A DNA stretch of 64,000 nucleotides, from NCBI GenBank assembly GCA_948441955.1, contig CAOJQZ010000002.1, positions 1 to 64,000 on the forward strand, in the 5' to 3' direction. A program made the translations under genes and the position numbers. Of this stretch, positions 56,853-64,000 are shown one piece after another. The number at the start of each line of letters is the position of its first letter. Position 1 is the first letter of the stretch. The DNA is from an uncultured Lachnospiraceae bacterium. Its GTDB lineage: Bacteria; Bacillota; Clostridia; Lachnospirales; Lachnospiraceae. A model generated the notes under the pieces. That model was not told the origin of the DNA. It ran no database searches and worked only from the letters and a program-made list of their open reading frames with translations.

Positions 56853-58415
56853 TTACATAAGAGGTGCAATGAGCCTTAAAATTTTCCCGGACACCTTCGT
56901 AAGAAGCGTCTGGCCTTTTGCCTCCACAAGAGAAATTTTGTGGCATTTGGTAAGAGTCCTCTGGAAATCTTTCTCTATCTTATCTACCTCACGGTTGTTA
57001 TAAATAAATGCTCCGCACTCAAAATGCAGATAAAGACTCCTGTAGTCCAGATTAATCGTCCCCACTGTTGCCGTATCATCATCCGATACAAACACTTTCG
57101 CATGGACAAAGCCCGGCGTATACTCAAAAATCTGCACACCGCTCTCAATCAGCTCTTTATAATAAGTCTTTGCTACAACAAACGCATACCATTTATCTGG
57201 AATATGAGGCATAATAATAATGACCTCGATACCGCATTTCGCCACTCGCTTAAGAGTGGTCATCATCTCATTGTCAAGAATCAGATAGGGCGTCATAATA
57301 TGTACATATTTTTTCGCATGATTCAAAATGTGGAAATATACCTCCTCCCCAACATTTTCATTGTCAAAAGGACTGTCTGCATAGGGAATTACATATCCCA
57401 GCTCCCGTTTTAAGGTACGGGCCCTTGGCGTCAGATATCTCCGATAGTTTTCCTCTCCCCGCTCCTCCACATTCCACATCTGAAGAAACATCATAGTAAG
57501 GCTTTGCACTGCATCCCCCTTTAACATAACCGCCGTATCCTTCCAATGTCCGAAACGCTCCTTCTTATTAATATATTCATCCCCAATATTCACACCGCCG
57601 GTAAACCCCACCTTTCCGTCTATCACACAGATTTTCCGGTGATCCCGGTTATTCTGCACGGTAGATAAAAAGGGCTTCATTGGATTGGACATCTTACAGT
57701 TAATACCAAACTTCCTAAGCCTTTCCGGATAATTATATGGGAGCATGGATATGGCACACATACCGTCATACATAAACCGAACCTCCACCCCGTCTGCTGC
57801 CTTCCTTTTAAGAATATTTAAAATTGTGTCCCACATAAGCCCGTATTCTACAATGAAATATTCCATAAAAATAAATTTCGTCGCATTGCGGAGCTCCAAA
57901 ACCATAGCACGAAACTTATCCTCCCCCAAAGGGAAATACTTAACCTGCGTGTTCCGGTAAACCGGATACCCCACCCGCTGGGAAAGATAATGGGCAAGGT
58001 TTGCATTGGCAGACTTACTGGCCCACAAAGCATCTACTGTGTTCTTGTCCTGCCGCATATACTCCGCTTGCTTAAGCCTGAGTTCTGAAAGCCTCTCCCG
58101 CAGAAAGCTGTTTTTTAACTGCATTTTAACAAAAATATAAAACGGAGTTCCCATAAACGGCAGCGCTACCACAAACAACATCCACGTCATCTTAAACGCT
58201 GGATTTTCCTCTTCATTAATAATGTAAACAATAACTACAACCTCCAGTATCACAAGCACTCCGTAAAAATATTTCAGATATACTCCCAGATAATACGGAA
58301 AGCGAAAAAACCAGATAAGCTGCACAAGAATCAGCAGCAGAATAATACCAGTACGGCTGAATACAATACGGAACAGTCCTTTTTTCGCTGTTCCCGGCGC
58401 CTCATTTTTCTTCAT
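56853..58415 (-). CDS. cls: Cardiolipin synthase
   Basis: A 520-aa phospholipase-D-type enzyme that condenses two phosphatidylglycerols to cardiolipin. Two N-terminal membrane helices (about 17-37, 44-65) precede two HKD motifs: DHRKICVIDGKVGFTGG (about 250) and VHAKVFVSDDDTATVGT (about 430). A third hydrophobic segment lies near 75-95. The length matches Firmicutes Cls. Monocistronic. Confidence 0.95.
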   Translation of the reverse strand: MKKNEAPGTAKKGLFRIVFSRTGIILLLILVQLIWFFRFPYYLGVYLKYFYGVLVILEVVVIVYIINEEENPAFKMTWMLFVVALPFMGTPFYIFVKMQLKNSFLRERLSELRLKQAEYMRQDKNTVDALWASKSANANLAHYLSQRVGYPVYRNTQVKYFPLGEDKFRAMVLELRNATKFIFMEYFIVEYGLMWDTILNILKRKAADGVEVRFMYDGMCAISMLPYNYPERLRKFGINCKMSNPMKPFLSTVQNNRDHRKICVIDGKVGFTGGVNIGDEYINKKERFGHWKDTAVMLKGDAVQSLTMMFLQMWNVEERGEENYRRYLTPRARTLKRELGYVIPYADSPFDNENVGEEVYFHILNHAKKYVHIMTPYLILDNEMMTTLKRVAKCGIEVIIIMPHIPDKWYAFVVAKTYYKELIESGVQIFEYTPGFVHAKVFVSDDDTATVGTINLDYRSLYLHFECGAFIYNNREVDKIEKDFQRTLTKCHKISLVEAKGQTLLTKVSGKILRLIAPLM

Positions 58416-58600
58416 GTCATCTTCCCCCTTGCTGTCATTATGCTACAATTATAGTTTAGCACAAATTTCCCTCTGGCTCAATAAACTTCTGCCGCCCAAA
58501 GTTTTCATAACTTTTTCCCGTGTTCCCCTTTCCATTTCCCAAAAAAAGTATTACAATACAAATATTAGGAAAAAACAGCCATTCGAAAGGAGAAACTATT

Positions 58601-58921
58601 ATGACAAAATTATTTAAGAAAATATTAGGTGCAGCCGCAGTCGGCACAGCTGCAGCAGGTGCCCTTTATTATTGGAAAAAGAACAGAATTGACACCGATG
58701 AATTTGAGGATGATTTTGAAGATGAAGACTTCGATCTCGATGATGACTTAAAACCAGTTACAGACCGTGAATACGTATCCTTAAACTCCGCTCCCAAAAA
58801 TGAAGAAAGCGGGGATGCAGAAAAAAAAGAAGAGGATGCCCCGGCAGAAGATATAAAGGAAGAGGGCGCTGCTGAAGATACAAAAGAAGATGCAGATAAG
58901 GAAGCTGACAAAGCACAATAA
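58601..58921 (+). CDS. Small protein with acidic tail, unknown
   Basis: A 106-aa protein. N-terminal basic and hydrophobic part (MTKLFKKILGAAAVGTAAAG, one short membrane-like helix), then WKKNRIDTDEFEDDFEDEDF and a long Glu/Asp/Lys/Ala-rich disordered tail ending KEADKAQ. AAAGGAG lies 7 bp before the ATG at 58601; the longer reading frame upstream is not needed. Probably membrane-attached with a charged cytosolic tail. Function unknown. Confidence 0.75.
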   Translation: MTKLFKKILGAAAVGTAAAGALYYWKKNRIDTDEFEDDFEDEDFDLDDDLKPVTDREYVSLNSAPKNEESGDAEKKEEDAPAEDIKEEGAAEDTKEDADKEADKAQ

Positions 58922-58938
58922 TGAAAAAGCAGGCGACA

Positions 58939-58982
58939 GTCCCGGCAGGAAGAACCTTTTCTGCCGGGACCTCATTTTCTTC
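58939..58982 (+). terminator. Terminator after the acidic-tail gene
   Basis: GTCCCGGCAG / CTGCCGGGAC, perfect 10-bp stem with a 12-nt loop, then CTCATTTTCTTCT. It lies between convergent genes. Confidence 0.85.
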
Positions 58983-58989
58983 TAATTCT

Positions 58990-60366
58990 TTACCCCGCCA
59001 GCCTGTAGATCGCCTCCAGATAAATCCTCATCCACATATTAAGCCTGTCGAGCTCCAGATATTCATTCTTCTGATGCATCAGATCCGGCTGTCCCGGCAG
59101 AATCGCACCAAAGGCTACACAGTTTTCAAGGGCTCTTGCATAAGAGCAGGCGCCGTCCACCTGCGGCATGGCATCCTTATCCTTTGTAACATCCTTATAG
59201 ACATCCATCAGCGTCTTTACAAGGAAACTATCCTTTGGTACATAAATGGACTCGGTAATCTGAGGATTTTCAAAACGGAACCGCGTCCCTTCAAGTCCTT
59301 TTTTCACACGTTCCCCTGCCTCTTCGCATTGATAGGTAACCGGCACGCGGCTGTCAATGGAAAGAATAAACTTTCCCTCCGAAACCTCCGCCTTTCCCAC
59401 GTTAAAGCTTAACCGGCCTGAAACCTCATCTTCAAGCGCCGCACCAAGCTTTTCTCCATACAGATTCCGTCCGATTTTTTCCATGTAAAACTCTGCAATG
59501 TCTCCCAGTTCATTCCCCGGCTTCAAATCATAAACAGCCTTCATGATACCTGTAACCGCATTGGTTCCTTTTGCCGGATCCGCCGCATGGGCGGCAAAGC
59601 CAAATGCTTCCAGCTTAAGCTTTCCGTTTTCTATACCGGTTTCATAACGGCATCCGGTATACTCTGTCCATCCGGGTACTTCTGCTTCTGCACGGGCCGA
59701 AAGCTCCTTAGGAAGAAGGACATACGCATACTCCGCTACAGAATTATAGGCATTTCCTCCTGCCAGGGCAATCTCCCCCTTAATATCCGTCACAAGCTGG
59801 TACTGAAACACACCCTTTTCTGCATGCTTTAATGGAAATTCTGCGTCCGGGGTAAAGGATATCTGGGGCGGCACTATCTTCTTTGTATGGAAATAATAAT
59901 CCATACATTTCCAGTCAGTTTCCTCATTGGCCCCCACAATCAACCGCACCTTTTTCTTAAGAGGCACTCCCATATCCTTTAAAATCTTAAGAGCATGCAG
60001 ACAGACAGCCATAGGCCCCTTGTTATCAAGAACTCCTCTTCCGTAAAGCTTTCCGTCAATCACCTCCGGACAAAACGGGTCGCAGATCCAGCCATCCCCG
60101 CACGGCACCACATCCACATGTCCTAAAATCCCCAGAACTTCCTCTCCTTCCCCAAAATCTGCGTGTCCTGCATAATTGTCAAAATTCTCGGTCTGAAAAC
60201 CCATTTCCTCCGCCATGGAAAGGAAGCAGTTAAGCGCCTCCGCGGGACCCTTTCCGAAGGGCATCCCCTCCTCTGGTTCTGCCTCTACACTGTTAATTGA
60301 CACAAGCCTTTTAATATCCTCTATGAGGCTCTCTTGGTCTTCTCTGATTTTCTGTTCAAAATTCAT
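58990..60366 (-). CDS. pepV: Dipeptidase, PepV-type M20 peptidase
   Basis: A 458-aa zinc peptidase. Metal ligands: His/Asp in GILGHVDVVPCGDGW, Asp in GRGVLDNKGPMAVCLH, catalytic Glu pair in VGANEETDWKCMDYY, and the late HQKNEYLELD. It cleaves dipeptides in the cytosol. The ATG at 60366 (MNFEQKIREDQ) has AAGGTG upstream; the upstream GTG/ATG frame start would overlap the transporter gene. It lies directly downstream of the YfcC-type transporter. Confidence 0.93.
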   Translation of the reverse strand: MNFEQKIREDQESLIEDIKRLVSINSVEAEPEEGMPFGKGPAEALNCFLSMAEEMGFQTENFDNYAGHADFGEGEEVLGILGHVDVVPCGDGWICDPFCPEVIDGKLYGRGVLDNKGPMAVCLHALKILKDMGVPLKKKVRLIVGANEETDWKCMDYYFHTKKIVPPQISFTPDAEFPLKHAEKGVFQYQLVTDIKGEIALAGGNAYNSVAEYAYVLLPKELSARAEAEVPGWTEYTGCRYETGIENGKLKLEAFGFAAHAADPAKGTNAVTGIMKAVYDLKPGNELGDIAEFYMEKIGRNLYGEKLGAALEDEVSGRLSFNVGKAEVSEGKFILSIDSRVPVTYQCEEAGERVKKGLEGTRFRFENPQITESIYVPKDSFLVKTLMDVYKDVTKDKDAMPQVDGACSYARALENCVAFGAILPGQPDLMHQKNEYLELDRLNMWMRIYLEAIYRLAG

Positions 60367-60379
60367 CGCTGCACCTTCT

Positions 60380-61888
60380 TTATACAAATAATTGAATTAT
60401 CAGCATAACTGCACTGAATCCTGCCGTAATCCCCATCAGCGGCATAATAAATTTCAGCCATTTATCATAGGTAACCTCTACCATGGCCAGAGACGCAAGC
60501 ACAAGCCCCGTAGGAGTAATAAAGGAAATCAGTCCCAGGCCGTAAGCATATGCAGAAACAATTGCCGCCCTTGACACTCCTACTGTGTCTGCAAGAGGCG
60601 CCATAATCGGGACAGACAAAACTGCAAGCCCTGACGATGAGGAAATAAAGAATCCTAGCACAATAAATACAAGCATCATGAGGATAATAAATACAATTGG
60701 ATTCATTCCGCTGATAGCGCCTGAGAAAAATTCAAGAATCGTGTCAGACACCATACCGTTTTCCAGAATAATATTAATTCCCCGGGCAACGCCTACAACA
60801 AGGGCAACACTCATGAGATCCGCCGCCCCGCCGATAAACTGATCCATAAAATTTTTCTCCCCGATTCCTGATGTAAACGCCAGAAGAATCGCACATGCAA
60901 GGAAGAGCCCTGTCATATTATCAAACCACCAGCCCTGGGAGACAAGTCCCCATACAAGCACTGCAAAAGATACTCCGAACACTGCCAAGGACAGCTTCAT
61001 CTTTCCGGTAAACTCGGGCACTTCTCCCTGATGGCCGAATTTCTTCATATGATACTCATACTGATCATAGCAGATAGATTTTGCCGGATCCGCCTTTACT
61101 TTTTTCGCATAGCGGAGAATATAAATCAACGTGATAATTACTCCTAAAGCCAGAGCCGCAAAACGGATTCCCATACCCTCTGCAAGGCTGATTCCCGCTG
61201 CATTAGAAGCATTTCCTACTGAAAACGGATTGATGGTCGGGAACATCGTTCCAATGGAGGATCCCATGTAGATAGCCGCAATACATACCATAACGTCATA
61301 GCCCGCTGCAAGAAATACAGGGACAAGAATAGGGTACAGCGCAATGGTTTCCTCTGCAAGCCCAAAGGTTGTTCCTCCTGCTGCAATAATAATTGTAATC
61401 AGAATAATTAAAATATATTCTTTCCCCTTTGTCACCTTAGAAAGAACCGCAATGGCAGCATTAAAAGCTCCCATATAATTCAGGACACCGATACAGCCGC
61501 CTAAGACGAATACAAAAAGGATAATATCAATGGTATCGTAAACACCGCTGATTGGAGCCAGCAGAATCTCAAAAATCCCCTGAGGCGCCTGCTCTACCTT
61601 CTCATAGGTTCCCGGAACTGCGATTGGCTTGCTGATGCTTCCATCTAGAAATTTGTCCAGATTACCGGTTACTCCAAGCTCATCCAATGAGTCCTGTGTA
61701 GGTTCCATTTCCGTAATCTCTCCGTCCGGCGTTGTAATCTCGAACATATCGCTCTGTGCATTATAGGTTAGCTTCGAATAAAGTCCCGCCGGTACAATTG
61801 CTGTCAGTATTGCGGCAAAAATCAACACAATAAACAGTACAGTAAGGGCTGTAGGAAACGACAATTTTTTCTTCTTATTTTCTTCCAT
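60380..61888 (-). CDS. YfcC family transporter (C4-dicarboxylate carrier/arginine-type superfamily)
   Basis: A 502-aa membrane protein with about 12 helices. It has FPTALTVLFIVLIFAAILTAIVPAG split over TM1, AAGGTTFGLAEETIALYPILVP, GSSIGTMFPTINPFSVG (substrate loop) and FISSSSGLAVLSVPIMAPLADTVG. YfcC-type carriers belong to the DcuC/AbgT-like superfamily, probably for amino acids or small peptides. Its position between pepT and pepV suggests a peptide or peptide-derived substrate. Confidence 0.92.
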   Translation of the reverse strand: MEENKKKKLSFPTALTVLFIVLIFAAILTAIVPAGLYSKLTYNAQSDMFEITTPDGEITEMEPTQDSLDELGVTGNLDKFLDGSISKPIAVPGTYEKVEQAPQGIFEILLAPISGVYDTIDIILFVFVLGGCIGVLNYMGAFNAAIAVLSKVTKGKEYILIILITIIIAAGGTTFGLAEETIALYPILVPVFLAAGYDVMVCIAAIYMGSSIGTMFPTINPFSVGNASNAAGISLAEGMGIRFAALALGVIITLIYILRYAKKVKADPAKSICYDQYEYHMKKFGHQGEVPEFTGKMKLSLAVFGVSFAVLVWGLVSQGWWFDNMTGLFLACAILLAFTSGIGEKNFMDQFIGGAADLMSVALVVGVARGINIILENGMVSDTILEFFSGAISGMNPIVFIILMMLVFIVLGFFISSSSGLAVLSVPIMAPLADTVGVSRAAIVSAYAYGLGLISFITPTGLVLASLAMVEVTYDKWLKFIMPLMGITAGFSAVMLIIQLFV

Positions 61889-61902
61889 CTCTCTATTCCT
61901 TT

Positions 61903-63123
61903 CTACGCATCTGCAAATATTTTAACCAGCTCTACAACCACTCTTACCGCCGCTTCCATGCCTTCCACTGTGGCATGCTCCAAGGGCCCGTGGTAGCCGT
62001 GCCCGCCTGTTCCCAGATTCGGGCAGGGCAGTCCTCTGAAGGAAAGCTTACAGCCGTCCGTGCCTCCCCGGATAGGAGAAATATCCTCGGGCACTCCCGC
62101 ATTTTTACATGCCTTCCGTGCGTTCTCAATCAGATACATGTGTTCCTTTACTATACCTTCCATATTCCGGTACTCATCCTTTAAGGTCAGCGTTACTGTT
62201 CCCTCTCCCCAGATTTCATTCAAGGACTTTTCAATATGGCGCAGAGTGCTTCTTCTTGCCTCAAAGCTTCCTGCCTCATGGTCACGGATAATATACTCCG
62301 ATACAGCATGCCCCTCGTCTCCGTGAATACTAAGCAGATGGTAAAATCCTTCATAGCCTTCCGTGTACCTGGGAATCTCATACCTTGGAAGCATATGATT
62401 AATATCCGCCGCGATCAGGACCGCGTTTATCATCACATCCTTTGCCGACCCGGGATGTACATTCTTTCCCTGAATCTCAAATTTTGCTTCACAGGCGTTA
62501 AAATTCTGATACTGAATTTCGCCTTCTCCGTCCCCGTCCAGCGTATATGCCACATCCGCATCGAATTTTTCCAGATTAAAATGAGCCGCGCCGCTTCCGC
62601 ATTCTTCATCCGGCGTAAAGGCAACGCTAATCTGCCCATGAGGAATTTCCTCCTCCTTAAGAACCTCAATCATCTGCATGATTTCCGCAATTCCCGCCTT
62701 ATCGTCTACACCAAGAATGGTATTTCCGTCGGACGTAATCAGTGTCCGCCCCTTACACTCCTTTAAATGAGGAAAATCCTTTGTGCTAAGTACACGGCCG
62801 CTTGTTCCAAGAGCCATGTCTTTCCCGTTGTAATCCGGCGTACATATGGGTTTGATTTCTCCCTGGCAGAATTCTGAAACCGTATCCATATGAGCGATAA
62901 ATCCAATTTTCTTTTTGTCTTCGTACCCCTCTGTGGCTGGAATGATCCCGTAGACAAAACACTTTTCATCAAGCTCTGCGCTGCTTACGCCAAGCTCCTT
63001 TAGCTCTTCCACAAGCATTCTTGCCAATATAAACTGGCAGTTTGTAGTAGGAACCGTCTCCTTCTCCTCGTCACAGGGAGTTTTTACTGCTATATACTTT
63101 AACAGTCTTTCCTCTACCTTCAC
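61903..63123 (-). CDS. pepT: Peptidase T (tripeptidase), GTG start
   Basis: A 406-aa M20 tripeptide aminopeptidase. Metal ligands: His in GFIAHMDTVSEF, bridging Asp in ILGVDDKAGIAEIM, catalytic Glu in FTPDEECGSGAAHF, and the C-terminal GTGGHGYHGPLEHATVEGM. It removes the N-terminal residue of tripeptides. The GTG at 63123 (KVEERLLKY after Met) has GGAGGG 6 bp upstream. First gene of pepT-yfcC-pepV. Confidence 0.96.
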   Translation of the reverse strand: MKVEERLLKYIAVKTPCDEEKETVPTTNCQFILARMLVEELKELGVSSAELDEKCFVYGIIPATEGYEDKKKIGFIAHMDTVSEFCQGEIKPICTPDYNGKDMALGTSGRVLSTKDFPHLKECKGRTLITSDGNTILGVDDKAGIAEIMQMIEVLKEEEIPHGQISVAFTPDEECGSGAAHFNLEKFDADVAYTLDGDGEGEIQYQNFNACEAKFEIQGKNVHPGSAKDVMINAVLIAADINHMLPRYEIPRYTEGYEGFYHLLSIHGDEGHAVSEYIIRDHEAGSFEARRSTLRHIEKSLNEIWGEGTVTLTLKDEYRNMEGIVKEHMYLIENARKACKNAGVPEDISPIRGGTDGCKLSFRGLPCPNLGTGGHGYHGPLEHATVEGMEAAVRVVVELVKIFADA

Positions 63124-63335
63124 TTTTATCCCTCCTGTTTTCTATAAAATACTATACATATTTTATTGCTGAATTTCTTTCCAGGCAAATACCCCTTGTT
63201 TTCTTGACACGAAAACTTATACCATGATATTATAAATAAAATAAAATAAATATATACATTTATACCATTTCGAAATATTTTTATTTTTTTGTGCAATATT
63301 AATAAAAAAGTTGATTGTTAGGAAAGAATATTGTT

Positions 63336-64000
63336 ATGAATATCGATAAAATCATTGGAAACAATCTGAAAAAATACAGAAATGCATACAATATGACCCT
63401 AAAAGAACTGTCTGAACGACTACATAAAAGTATATCCACCATTTCCAAATACGAAAAAGGCTGCATTTCTCTTGACATGCCTACCTTTCTGGAACTGGCA
63501 CATATTTTTGACGTATCGCCTTCCCTGCTTCTTGGCAGTGCGGCCGATATCTCGAAAGAGGAGGCATCCTACTCCCCCTCCTCCGAAACATTGTACATGT
63601 ATACCTACGACAGCCAGAAAAGGCTTATTATCCAGAGCGTCATCGAACGCTATCCGGCCATAAATCAGAGCAACGTATACCGGGCACAGCTTTTTAATGG
63701 GGTAAAGGACGCGGACAAGCCCGGAGAATGCGGAGGATTATATACCGGTCAATATATCTCTGAAGGCTTTATCGGAACCTATCTGCTTTGCAACCAGATA
63801 ACGAAGCTGGAGCAGGTAATGATTTCCTGTGTAAATAACCTAGTAAATCCAAGCCAGCAGCTTGGCCTTGTATCCGGTCTTTCTAATTATACCATGCTGC
63901 CAGTCACCTTTAAAACGGTAATTTCCAACACAAGAATTACAGATAAAGAAGCCCTGATGGACTTACTGTTATTTTCAAAGGAAGATTTTAAGCTGATGAA
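63336..64000 (+). CDS. HTH-type transcriptional regulator, C terminus beyond the window
   Basis: A partial frame of 221 codons, open at the window end. Residues 1-65 are an Xre/Cro-type helix-turn-helix (NLKKYRNAYNMTLKELSERL and STISKYEKGCISLDMPTFLE). After a Ser-rich linker comes an unidentified domain (TLYMYTYDSQKRLIIQSVIE, then GGLYTGQYISEGFIGTY). AGGAAAG lies 11 bp before the ATG. It is divergent from pepT, so it may control the peptide operon. The region 63124-63335 between them is very AT-rich and holds both promoters, not resolved. Confidence 0.85.
   Translation, partial: MNIDKIIGNNLKKYRNAYNMTLKELSERLHKSISTISKYEKGCISLDMPTFLELAHIFDVSPSLLLGSAADISKEEASYSPSSETLYMYTYDSQKRLIIQSVIERYPAINQSNVYRAQLFNGVKDADKPGECGGLYTGQYISEGFIGTYLLCNQITKLEQVMISCVNNLVNPSQQLGLVSGLSNYTMLPVTFKTVISNTRITDKEALMDLLLFSKEDFKLM

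Overview
The window looks like a chromosomal segment of a spore-forming, strictly anaerobic Firmicute of the Lachnospiraceae type. The evidence is the classic Firmicutes gene order ylxM-ffh-rpsP-khpA-rimM-trmD-rplS-rbgA-rnhB, a class III (anaerobic) ribonucleotide reductase, a GerA/SpoVAF-family spore germination protein, T-box and ribosomal-protein leader RNAs, and a Cys/Gly-rich small protein of the kind seen in clostridia. By eye base composition is moderate and even. No phage, integrase, IS element or CRISPR array was seen.

Layout. 1-93: 3' end of a tRNA-Thr(CGU) and its terminator. 99-9306 (minus): an mscS channel, then a translation/secretion block (pgeF, yraN, rnhB, signal peptidase, rbgA, second signal peptidase, rplS, trmD, rimM, khpA, rpsP, ffh, ylxM). 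9381-12563: a cytosolic subtilase facing a J-domain gene, then a group of small poorly known genes. 12745-19467: chemotaxis receptor, thioesterase, truA, YjbQ, patatin, a DUF969/DUF979 transporter pair, cyclophilin. 19633-24169: ABC-F protein, trpS, phosphatase, luxS. 24271-30684: a three-part sulfur-redox fusion protein, an isochorismatase-fold hydrolase, zinc phospholipase C-like protein, MFS and AraC-type genes. 30741-32095: infC-rpmI-rplT with an L20-type leader. 32096-39979: DUF342/FapA, SNF transporter, B3/B4 protein, DegV, MATE, GerA/SpoVAF. 40094-43222: nrdD-nrdG-dut. 43464-46318: AGCS symporter followed by a decayed stretch with a probably frameshifted gene and remnants of a two-component system. 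46319-49039: metA, AI-2E-type transporter, DUF1540. 49111-52730: T-box, aldo/keto reductase, thioesterase, thrS. 52770-58921: YdcF, SEC-C protein, acetyltransferase, purA, cardiolipin synthase, small genes. 58990-64000: a peptide-use block (pepT, YfcC transporter, pepV) facing an HTH regulator cut by the window end.

Most of the window is housekeeping. The more unusual parts are the CoA-disulfide reductase/rhodanese/sulfite-reductase fusion, a threonine T-box operon in which two metabolic enzymes precede thrS, the structured leader of the chemotaxis receptor with a sigma-D-like -10 element, the cluster of small genes at 10.6-12.6 kb, the decayed two-component system at 45.9-46.2 kb, and a family of GACG..GTATTTTT intergenic hairpins. 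All functions are inferred by reading motifs and gene order; no database search was possible.
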